From contig NC_057768.1 of the NCBI RefSeq assembly GCF_010389155.1, positions 6,508,501 to 6,572,500 on the forward strand: a DNA stretch of 64,000 nt, in the 5' to 3' direction. Shown piece after piece: positions 24,329 to 33,854 of the stretch (its first letter is position 1; each line of letters begins with the position of its first letter). Below the pieces are notes generated by a model. That model searched no databases, had not been told where the DNA came from, and saw only the letters and a program-made list of their open reading frames with translations. Both the position numbers and the translations under genes were made by a program. Source of the stretch: Erigeron canadensis. Lineage: Eukaryota; Streptophyta; Magnoliopsida; Asterales; Asteraceae.

Positions 24329-24647
24329 AAGTTGACGCCTATGAGTTATTAGAGGAAAGACCTCACTTACTTGTATTTGTTGAGGAAAAGGGGGCTACAT
24401 GGAATGCTATATGAGACATCCTGATGAGAATTGGAGCTGTGATCTGCCAAGTGAGCCAGGTGAACAAGTTGTCAAGCTGAGTAGGCTAAGGCATCGATAT
24501 GCAACAAAGATTATGTCTCACGAGATGAACAAGCATTCTAAAAGGAATTTGGAACAAGCAACAGAGTTCATAAGTAGTTATGACCAAGAAGAAGTTAGAA
24601 GGCTTGTTATTGAAGCTAAAAAAAATAGGGACCAACATAAATTCTAG
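24329..24647 (+). pseudogene. Ulp1 (C48) protease-like C-terminal fragment
   Basis: One frame reads VDAYELLEERPHLLVFVEEK and stops at a TGA near 24408. A second frame reads GGYMECYMRHPDENWSCDLP, then VKLSRLRHRYATKIMSHEMN and ends with KKNRDQHKF and TAG. The pattern (R)HMExYM followed by RLRxxYAxKIxxxExN resembles the end of Ulp1-type cysteine protease domains carried by plant transposons. The catalytic His-Asp-Cys region is absent or lies in the broken part. It could instead be an unrelated gene end; I am only moderately sure. Confidence 0.4.
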
Positions 24648-24913
24648 TTAGATTATTCTTTGATTCTGTTTAAAATCATTTTGTAGTTCAGGTTTAATGC
24701 TTTTGCATTCTATATTTGAAACTTTTTAGTTTAAAAGGTCTTCTGATGGGTTTGAGTCCGATGCATAGTTGAGCTGTATAGTACGATGACTTAGGAAAAT
24801 GATGGATTTGATTGAAATAAATTGCTTTTTAGCATATTTTCTAGTAATGGATACTTTCTTTAAGTTTTTCTTTCATATGTCAACTTCTGCTTCATTAGCA
24901 ATACTGCTGAAAA

Positions 24914-25200
24914 CCGCAACACAATGTATTTTGGATTTGAAACATCTTGTGTATGGCCATTTTATGAATTCTCAAAACCAAAACACGATGTGTTTTAGAT
25001 TTGAAACATCTTGTGTAAAGCCATTTATGAACTCTCGAAACCAAAACACAATGTGTTATGGATTTGAAACATCTTGTGTATGGCCATTTATGAATTCTTG
25101 AAACCAAAACACAATGTGTTTTGGACTTGAAACATCTTGTGTATGACCATTGCAGGAACTACCTGAACTGAAACACAATGTGTTTCGTATTAGAAACACT
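24914..25200. repeat. Tandem repeat, about 62 bp, around AACACAATGTGTTT
   Basis: About four and a half units, each with AACCAAAACACAATGTGTT, a spacer GGATTTGAAACATCTTGTGT and GGCCATTTATGAATTC. The core AACACAATGTGTT is close to a palindrome. The last copies degrade and run into GGGCCTTTGGCCC at 25219 and again near 25280. Confidence 0.8.
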
Positions 25201-25309
25201 TTGCGTATTGGGCCTTTGGCCCACTCTAGCATTTTAATCTCTATCAAATATGTAATGTTCATTAGATATGTAAAGACTATTGGGCCTTTGGCCCATATAT
25301 TTTAGCCAT

Positions 25310-27125
25310 TACGGTTTAGCATTTACGGTTTAGATTTTCCACTACTTTTAGAATGAAACTTTCCCCGCGGGTTTTACAATGTAGCTTAGGGTTTAGGGTT
25401 TGAAGTTGTAAGGTTAGCACGACTTCAAACCCTAAACCCTTAAGCGTACCGTATACATCCGTCCCCCATCTGTAGGCTCTAGCATTTTAGGGTTTAACAT
25501 TTAAGGTTTTAGAATGTAACTTTCCCTCGGATTTTACAATGTAGCTTAGGGTTTAGGGTTTGAAGTCGTAGGGTTAGCCTGCTAACCCTACCACTTCAAA
25601 CCTAAACTCTTAAGCGTACCGTATACATCCGTCCATCACCTGTAGGTTTTAGCCTTTTAGGGTTTAGCATTTAGGGTTTTATAATGTAACTTTCCCTTCG
25701 GGTTTTACAATGTAGCTTAGGGTTTAGGGTTTGAAGTTGTAGGGGTAGCCGACTTCAAACCCTAAACCCTTAAACGTACCGTATACATCCGTCCCCATCT
25801 GTAGGCTTTAGCATTTAGGGTTTTAGAATGTAACTTTCCCCTCGGGTTTTACAATGTAGCTTAGGGTTTAGGGTTTGAAATTGTAGGCTAACCCTACGAC
25901 TTCAAACCCTAAACCTAGCCTATGGCTAACCCTACCACTTCAAACCTAAACTCTTAAGCGTATCGTATACATCCGTCCCCCACCTGTAGGCTTTAGCATT
26001 TTAGGGTTTAGCATTTATGTTATTAGAATGTAACTTTCCCCTCTGGTTTTACAATGTAGCTTAGGGTTTAGGGTTTGAAGTGGTAGGGTTAGCCGTTAGG
26101 CTAACCCTACCACTTCAGGCTAACCCTACCACTTCAAACCCTAAACCCTTAAGCGTACCGTATACATCCATCCCCCATCTGTAGGCTTTAGCATTTAGTG
26201 TTTTAGAATGTAACTTTCCCCTCGAGTTTTACAATGTAGCTTAGGGTTTAGGGTTTGAAGTTGTAGGGTTAGCCGTTAGGCTAACCCTACGAATTCAAAC
26301 CCTAAAACCTTAAGCGTACCATATACATCTGTCCCCCATCTATAGGCTTTGGCATTTTAGGGTTTAGCATCTACGGTTTTAGAATGTAACTTTCCCCTCG
26401 GGTTTTACCGGCTAACCCTACAGCTTCAAACCCTAAACCCTTAAGCGTACCTTATACATCTGCCCCCCATCTGTAGGCTTTAGCATTTTAGGGTTTAGCA
26501 TTTAAGGTTTTAGAATGTAACTTTCCCCTCGGGTTCTTACAATGTAGCTTAGGGTTTAGGGTTTGAAGTCGTAGGGTTCCCTACGACTTCAAACTTTCAA
26601 ACCCTAAACCCTTAAGCGTACCGTATACATCTGTCCCCCATCTATAGGCTTTAGCATTTTAGGGTTTAGCATTTAGGGTTTTAGAATGTAACTATCCCTG
26701 CTAACCCTACGACTTCAAACCCTAAACACTTAAGCGTACCATATACATCCTTCCCCAATCTGTAGGCTTTAGCATTTTAGGGTTTAGCATTTAGGGTTTT
26801 AGGATGTAACTTTTCTCTCGGGTTTTACAATGTAGCTTAGGGTTTAGGGTTTGAAGTTGTAAGCTAACCCTACGTAGAATGCAACTTCCCCCTCGAATTA
26901 GCAATTAAGATTTAATTTAGGGTTTGAAGCTGTAGGGTTAGCTGGCTAACCCTACGACTTCAAACCTTAGACTAAAGCGTGGGCCGAAGGCCCCTGTAAT
27001 CACACTTCCCCGTCGGATTAGCATTTAGCACCCTAGGGTTTAGATTTTAGGGTTTTAGAATGCAGCTTTCCCTTCGGATTAACAATTAAGCTTTAGTATT
27101 GTTTATAAAACTCTATAGTATACAT
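25310..27125. repeat. Tandem array of telomere-like hairpin units
   Basis: About nine or ten units of roughly 110-195 bp. Each unit has CTTAGGGTTTAGGGTTTGAA, a short centre, then the inverse TTCAAACCCTAAACCCTTAA, then ACCGTATACATCCGTCCCCC, CTGTAGGCTTTAGCATT and TGTAACTTTCCCCTCGGG. The landmark CGTATACATC word recurs near 25450, 25620, 25780, 25970, 26160, 26320, 26450, 26620 and 26730. TTTAGGG is the plant telomere repeat, but here it is embedded in longer, diverged units. Many units can form a hairpin through the two inverted halves. No gene. Confidence 0.8.
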
Positions 27126-27347
27126 CTGTCCCCCTCTTTTTTTTTTTGGATAAAAAGTAAACGTATTATAAATGCAAAAACATTTACAAAGTAATGCCCC
27201 CACGGGCCCTTCATAATAAGATAAAGGGACCAATGGTGCAGGAAATGAACCAACTGAGTAACTGGACACGCCCAGAAACCCAATAAATAATCAAACTTGC
27301 AATCTAAACAATAAGAGTATTAAACAGTGCTAGTTTATCTATCAGTG

Positions 27348-27784
27348 CTAGTCGTCCATCTTCATGAACTGACCAAAACCATCATCCGATTCAACATCTT
27401 CTTCAGCATACATATCATCATCATCCCCAGCAGCATGTGCAGCATGAAAAGAAGGCTCAACCGAGGGAATACTAACATCATCAGTGTTAATCTGGCATAG
27501 TACATCATACTGGTTCCTAGTCTCAACAGCTCGACCAGGTGGTGTTAGTATAGAATCATGATCTGTATGAGCCTGTGTACCTGAGTTAGTGTCTGGAGCT
27601 GTGTCTGTATGAACCTGGAGTGGTCTCTGTGGAACTGGAGCAACAGGAAACCTGACTGGAGCTGATGAATCCGTAGTGGCTAGAGTAGGAGCAGTTGCTG
27701 CTGGAGCCTTACCCTTTGGGTCATTTGTCTTTTTAGGGACATATATGACCTTGGGCTTAGGCATAGAGAAAGATGGGGCTTTCT
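27348..27784 (-). pseudogene. LINE ORF1, C-terminal part of the outer copy
   Basis: The frame MPKPKVIYVPKKTNDPKGKA continues to a Pro/Thr-rich linker, then QYDVLCQINTDD and an acidic end (DDDDMYAEEDVESDDGF), stopping at TAG (27348-27350). It matches the last third of the inner copy with small differences. It is the 3' half of the outer insertion; the 5' half lies at 30490-30817. No start of its own is expected. Confidence 0.7.
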
Positions 27785-27785
27785 A

Positions 27786-30489
27786 TTTTTTTTTTTGGAT
27801 AAAGGAAAACGTATTATAAATGCAATAAATATTTACAAAGTAATGCCCTCACGGGGCCCCCATAATAAGATAAAGGGGACCCATGGTGCAGGAAATGAAC
27901 CAACTGAGTAATTAGACAGGCCCAGAAACCCAATAAATAATCAAACTAGCAATCTAAACAATAAGAGTATAAAACAGTGCTAGTATAACTATCTGTGCTA
28001 GTCGTCCATCTTAATGAAACGACCAAAACCATCATCCGACTCAACATCTTCTTCAACATACATATCATCATCATCCCCAGCAGCATGTGCAGCATGAAAA
28101 TAAGGCTCAACCGAGGGAATACTAACATCATCAGTGTTAATCTGGCATAGTACATCATACTGGTTCCTAGTCTCAACAACAGGACCAGGTGGAGTAAGTA
28201 TAGAATCATGATCTGTCTGAGCCTTTGTACCTGAGTAAGTATCTGGAACTGTGTCTGTATGAACCTGGAGTGGTCTATGTGGAACTAGAGCAGTAGGAAA
28301 CCTGACTAGAGCTGAAGAATCTGTAGTGGCAGGAGTGGGAGCAGCTGGGGCCTTACCCTTAGGGTCATTTGTCTTTTTAGGGACATAGATGACCTTGGGC
28401 TTAGGCATAGAGAAAAATGGGGCTTTCTTGGGCCTCCTCTTTCGTCTTTTGGGCTTTTGAAACCCATCCTGATCCTGGGCCTCTGCTGGAGTAGCCTGCT
28501 GGGCCCCTGTTGGGCCGATCTTGGTCCCTGATGGACCTACCTGTGATGCTGGGACTGCAGAAGCCATTCGGGCTTCCATCTCTTTCTGTGTCCTTGGTCT
28601 CACACTGCAATCATCAAATTTATGCCCGAAAATCTTACAATGTGAACACCTGGGAGGTAGCCTATGATACTCAAGTCTGAACCGTCTCACAGAATCTAGA
28701 ATCTCAGCCTCAGCAAACATAGGAATATCTCTCAATGAGTCAAACTCAAACAATACTTTAGCAAATACTGCCCTACCTTTCTTGTTTTCACACATTTCAG
28801 CAGTATATCTGTCAACAGCAATAGGGAAACCAATAGAACTAACCAAGTGGCTGAGAATATCATAATTCCACATAATAGCTGGCAAATCATAAATGTTAAC
28901 CCAGAGGGAAACCTTATTGAGAACTGGTTTATCAAACCAGATTTCAGGCTCCCATTTCCTTAGCATTATAGGAATGTCATTAAATAACCACGACCCATTC
29001 TCAAACACATGCAACTGACCCTGATCAGACTTGAACTTAAACAAAAAGAAATCCTGGTCATTCAATATCACATCCTCCAAACCAAACTTTTTCCATAAAC
29101 GATTTGCATGAAATTGTACAAAAGGGAATGCGGGACGTTTACCAATGAAATGACCAACTAGAGTATTATTCCAACATTCACTTTGTTGCATTAAAAGATC
29201 ACGTGAAATAACAGCTCTAGATATACCTGAATCAGTAACAACCGGAGGGATGAATCTCAATTTACCTTTCTTGTTGATGTTAGCCGCATCCTGAAAGATA
29301 GAAGCATAAGTACGCGGCTGCTGGACCTTAGGACTGTCAGGGTGTCCACCAAGATCATTAGGAGTAACATCATGCAAAGGGGCCTCATCTGAAGCAGGAT
29401 GAATGTCATTTACATGACATGCAGCCGGTTGAAATTAAGTAGCATCAGGAGGGAACTTTGGCGGTTCCGGCATAGGAGGCACAGTACAATCATCAACATT
29501 TGCATGCAAACCATGCAATGTTGGTTCAGAAGTCGAGTGTAAGCCATCCCCAGTCGAATCATTCAAATCCCTACCATCATCAACACTTATAGCAACATTT
29601 TTATCCCATGAGTCAGCCACTTTTTCAATGGTGGCCGATGCAAAAGATGTATCACGATTATCGTTGGTTTTGTCGCTTTCAAGTGTAGCTCCAAAATGCT
29701 TATCAACATCATTCAGAGGTGTAACCCGCGGCTGGGAGCTTGAAACCGAACCCTCATGCATGTCAAGTGGGCCCTCACGGTGAGGGGTGGCCGGGAGTGA
29801 GGTGGTCGATGGTGGTTTAGCGGTGGGTGAATCGAAATTAGGGTTTTTGGCTAAGTGATCAACCAAAATCTTATTCAATTCAACAACTTGTTCTTTGGAG
29901 ATTAACTTCTCACCATCCGTCAACGAATGCAAGCCTTCATTAATCATAAAATCATCAATTTTTTGAATATCTTCAGGTGATGGTGGATCAGCGGTGGTGT
30001 AAGGTGGCTGGGCGGAGGCAGTGGGAGTTTTAATTAGGGTTTCGGCCATCCCTTCTTGATTTCCATCCAATTGAGCAGCAGGTCTCGGAACAAAAGCAAT
30101 CCCACCCTCGATCGACCCTCCCCCATCATTTAATTGATCAGCAGCAGCCGTAGGTGGTGGTGGAATGGCAGTTCACGGTGGCTAGGTGGTGGCAGGAAGC
30201 GAATTAGGGTTTTTATTGGAGATATCAATTCGTACAGCCCCCTGATCGATCGATTGAGCAATAACATTTGAAGAAGAATCATCCCCACCCTCAAACGCCC
30301 CCTCCCCAGTCCTTTATTGATCGAAAATAGGGTTCTGAGGGGCCGGATTTAATGGAGGCCGATTGGTGGTGGCTGAATTTCGTGGCTGGATCGAAGCAGA
30401 TGAGTCCCCATCTATGGAAGCCGATTTTGAAGATGATCTGAGATTGTATAACGATTGTACATAACGTTTATTTGTTTCAAAATCTTGAA
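27786..30489 (-). mobile_element. Inner ORF1-only LINE, about 2.7 kb
   Basis: This element starts (minus strand) at TTCAAGATTTTGAAACAAAT near 30489 and ends with a poly-A tail at 27786-27796. It contains ORF1 and then directly a 200-bp 3' UTR. The ORF2 endonuclease and reverse transcriptase of plant L1 elements are absent. It is inserted in the outer copy without any duplicated target bases that I can see. Confidence 0.65.
27998..30430 (-). pseudogene. LINE ORF1 (DUF4283 plus CCHC zinc knuckle), inner copy
   Basis: One reading frame runs from about 30430 to the TAG at 27998, broken by TAA near 30319, TAG and TGA near 30178-30187 and TAA at 29435-29437. The longest open part (29377 on) encodes a DUF4283-type RNA-binding region (VGHFIGKRPAFPFVQFHANR, WEPEIWFDKP, SLWVNIYDLP), the zinc knuckle CSHCKIFGHKFDDC (CX2CX4HX4C), a basic cluster KPKRRKRRPKK, then the Pro-rich and acidic tail (AGDDDDMYVEEDVESDDGF). 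This is the nucleic-acid chaperone protein of plant L1-type LINEs, which coats the element RNA. The upstream part (30070-29435) is low complexity and unique. No ORF2 follows. Confidence 0.78.
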
Positions 30490-30817
30490 TGGGCCTCCTC
30501 TTTCGTCTCTTGGGCTTTTGAAACCCATCCTGATCCTGGAACTCTGCTGGAGTAGCCTGTTGGGCCTACCTTGGTCCCTGATGGACCTACCTGTGATGTT
30601 GGAGCTGCAGAAGCCATTCGGGCTTCCATCTCTTTCTGTGTCCTTGGTCTCACACTGCAATCATCAAATTTATGCCCGAAAATCTTACAATGTGAGCACC
30701 GAGGGGGTAGCCAATGATACTCAAGTCCGAACCATCTCACAGAATCTAGAATCTCAGCCTCAGCAAACATAGGGATATCTCTCAATGATTCAAACTCAAC
30801 CAAAACTCTAGCAAATA
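30490..30817 (-). pseudogene. LINE ORF1, middle part of the outer copy
   Basis: The frame starts within FESLRDIPMFAEAEILDSVR, keeps the zinc knuckle CSHCKIFGHKFDDC, and breaks after KVGPTG by a small deletion relative to the inner copy. It ends at 30490 where the inner LINE begins. The cut at 30817 is the 5' truncation point of the outer insertion. Confidence 0.7.
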
Positions 30818-30828
30818 CTGTCCCCCTC

Positions 30829-31130
30829 CTTTAGGCTTTAGCATTTTGGGGTTACATTTTCTAGCGTTTTTATACTATACACATTTTGTTTGTATTTTGA
30901 AAAAATTTATAAAACTTCTAAACACAATGTGTTTGGGTTTCAAAATACTCATACAAATTATAAACACAAGGTCTTTTTATAGATTATACACATTGTGTTT
31001 GGGCGAAAAACCCAAATAATTTCTAAAAACAAGATGTTTTTGTACATATTGTGTTTTGGTTTCAAAAAACTCGTACAATTTCTAAACACAAGGTGTTCAA
31101 AACACAATGTGTTTATTTCACTTTTATCCC
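30829..31130. repeat. Last array unit and second AACACAATGTGTTT cluster
   Basis: After the LINE, TTTAGGCTTTAGCATTTTGG continues the telomere-like unit. Then come repeats of about 65-70 bp: TTTCAAAATACTCATACAAA with TAAACACAAGG and ACACATTGTGTTTGGG, repeated with changes (TTTCAAAAAACTCGTACAAT). The palindrome-like word AACACAATGTGTTT occurs at least twice. This mirrors the cluster at 24914-25200 on the other side of the array. Confidence 0.65.
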
Positions 31131-32779
31131 TTTTTCCTTGATTATAACCTGGACAAAGTAATTCTATAGTAATCAAATCACAGTGTGATTTTATAATCGA
31201 GACATCATGTGTTTAAACAAATGATCATATAAATGTCTAGAAAATTCAAAATATCAAATAGCATATGTTTAATGACTACTACTCGAGCATATAATTATTA
31301 AACAATTAAAGTAGTATGAAAATAAAAAATCATCATGGATTGTTCACAACAACCTCAAATAAAGTGTTTTGTTTCTTTGTTACTCGTTCTTTACTGTACG
31401 TCCTTGCATTGTGTTTTTTACCTCCGCACTTGCTACAGTTCTTTTTTCTCTTTTGGCTTTCTTTTATTCCAAAATCTTTGCGGCCCATGACAAGCCTATC
31501 ATTTGCACAAGCTTTGTATCATCCGACTGGTGGGTTATTTACGATGATTTGGGCAGGCCCCGAGACCCCAAGCATGTCTGCCATAGTTTCTTCCTCCTTT
31601 TTTGGTTTCTTTCTAGAATTTCAATGATGTTCCAAATGAAATCAAAAACCTGGAAACAATGTCCGTGATAACTACACTTTAGTATTTGCGACCGTAAAGG
31701 TACAACATTTGCTACTTTTGTATACATACAAAATTACTATCATCACGATTCTGAATACAATCTACATCAAACAGTTTCATTTAGAACTTTGTTGTAACTA
31801 TCCTACCGATCATTTCCTAATGTCTCAATCCCCATTTTCTAATATAGCCTAATAATGATTCTTGTATACATTTTTTCCATTTTAGTTAGTAAGCCAAGTG
31901 AGCCAAATCAAAACTGGTAACTATTTAACTAGACTTAACAAATCGACCCATGTGAAAGGTATTAGAATACCACCAAGTTATATACAGTGCTACTTTGTAC
32001 CAGAAACATAAGCTCCAAAATGTAAAGTGAAAACGATATAAATAAATATTCCAGCTAGCCAGTCAATGTCATTCAACTCCTATAACTGATGTTGTTGTTC
32101 CAAAATATGACAGCTCGTTTTATATATACATATATATGACATATCAGTAGCTTCAATAAATAGGTAAGAGCTGTAATGAGGTTAGGTTGTTACATAAAAA
32201 CTGTTTTTAACAAGACTCCATGAAGACGTTGATACTATATAATATAAGACCAGTACATAAATATTACATCTTATATTGAAAAAGCATGGCCACTGGTTGG
32301 TAAGGAAGTACTTTAAGAGCAAGTATTTATAACTCGGAATTTCTTAGACAAACACACACACACATATATATATACACACATCAGCACCTAATTAGGTTAA
32401 TCAAAACTTATGCAAGTATACTTTACCATATAAATAAGTATTGCTCAAATCAGTAGTTTCATTGGCTTTTTTAGAAACTTCTGGTGCATTCCAAACATAG
32501 CTAAACAACTAAAAATCATGAGTCATGTATCATTTACAGATTATCTCACGTACCATATTAATTGTAGACACGCCTATAACCTACTGATTTATGAAACCAT
32601 ATTTGAATACTGTTAATAATTTTTGCAGTCACTTCTTTACCCACATTGTACCTGTACCCGATGACCCAAGTGGACAGTCCTTGACTTGACCCAAATTGGC
32701 TCAACCGATATCATAGTATAGTAAGTCTATCATTATTATACATATTACTTCCAGTTTAACCTCCCTTAACGATAGCTAA
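31131..32779. other. Intergenic sequence, no gene seen
   Basis: This is AT-rich sequence with a TATA/CACA repeat near 32350. Two overlapping open frames of about 100 codons at 31316-31668 match nothing I recognise and lack codon bias or splice context. Confidence 0.4.
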
Positions 32780-32784
32780 ATATT

Positions 32785-33335
32785 GTTGGGGAAATTCGTG
32801 AATAACGAACAGATAACCGGATATAATCAAATTCTGAAAGGCGTGTAATCACTTTCAGATTGAATCAATTTGGCGGTTCACCCAAACTATTCAATCGGAT
32901 ACAATTCAGAGAATTAAGAACATTCTGTGTGTTTATTATTTGAGAGAAAAGAACCAGAAAGAAAGAAGAAAAGAGAATTGACCAGAAATCTTGTTACGGG
33001 GTGTATAAATCCCCCAAAACGGCAGTTATTTGCAACGTTTCAAAATTGCCATTTTTAGTCCCTCAAGTTCCGAAAATTTAATTTTCGGAGGAATTTTTAC
33101 TATAGCAATTTAATTTTCCAAGCTGACCTGGCAGCTCGACCCCAGCCAGGGGCTCTGCCCCTTGGACCCCGCTCCCAGGGGCGCTGCCCCCGGACCCCCG
33201 TACCTTATGGGCTTTGCCCCTAAGGTCATAATAAATTCAAATAGGCGTGCACTCCGCACCACCAATCCTATATGATGTATTATTATGACAGTACTAATCA
33301 AACAAGTTAACCCAATTACACTAAAATATCCAACA
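32785..33335 (-). repeat. 3' LTR of the copia element
   Basis: 551 bp, TGTTGG...CCAACA. A strongly GC-rich block (33140-33220) stands out in the AT-rich surroundings. On the element's sense strand it has several G runs of three to five. Confidence 0.92.
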
Positions 33336-33854
33336 ATCCTCCCTTATTTTAGTGTAATCCATGATTAACTAACAACCATCTCAAACATTCAAACTTTTGC
33401 ATAAATGAAATGTCGTAACGATTGAATTTCACATTAGTACATTACACATTCTTAATATTTGAATTTCATGGTGCCGTAACGATTGAACCATGGGAACTCT
33501 ATTGAATACACGAAGATAATGTACACAAAAGTTTACACACATAGTAGTTCTATCTTGACATATGTTTTACTAGCCTATGTCCCTATCCTTCATAAGCATG
33601 TCAAAGCCAAGTCCCAGCTTTTTGAAGCGGCTAAACTTCATGCTCACATAGGTAGCTCCTTTAATCTTGCACCTGCATATGCAATTTGTCAAAAGAGCTA
33701 TTAAGAATATAAACATTCAACCTCCTTATCTTGCAGGTCCGAACACATACCTTGGGATGAATCTTTAAATGTGTTCTAATCTCTAAACATTAAGCCTTCC
33801 ACATTGAATTCAGCATCTAGCGTCATACTAGATGGGAATTGGGTATCTCAATGC

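Larger units (their letters stand above)
27137..30817 (-). mobile_element. LINE insertion, with a second LINE of the same family nested inside
   Basis: The block is flanked by CTGTCCCCCTC on both sides (27126-27136 and 30818-30828), an 11-bp target duplication. A poly-A tail (T run on the plus strand) starts at 27137. The outer copy is 5'-truncated: its ORF1 begins at 30817, is interrupted at 30490, resumes at 27784 and ends at 27348. Joining the two outer edges restores exactly the sequence seen uninterrupted in the inner copy. Both copies go from the ORF1 stop through about 200 bp of shared 3' UTR to a poly-A tail. Neither has a reverse transcriptase gene. Confidence 0.75.

Noticed and set aside
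24895..25262. Overlapping open frames with repeated protein segments
   Set aside because: They result from the 62-bp tandem repeat and have matching frames on both strands.
25310..27125. True interstitial telomere
   Set aside because: TTTAGGG motifs are never in long head-to-tail runs; they sit in longer units in both orientations.
31316..31668. Overlapping plus-strand open frames of about 100 codons
   Set aside because: No recognisable domain, no splice context, unusual composition, and two frames open at once in low-information sequence.
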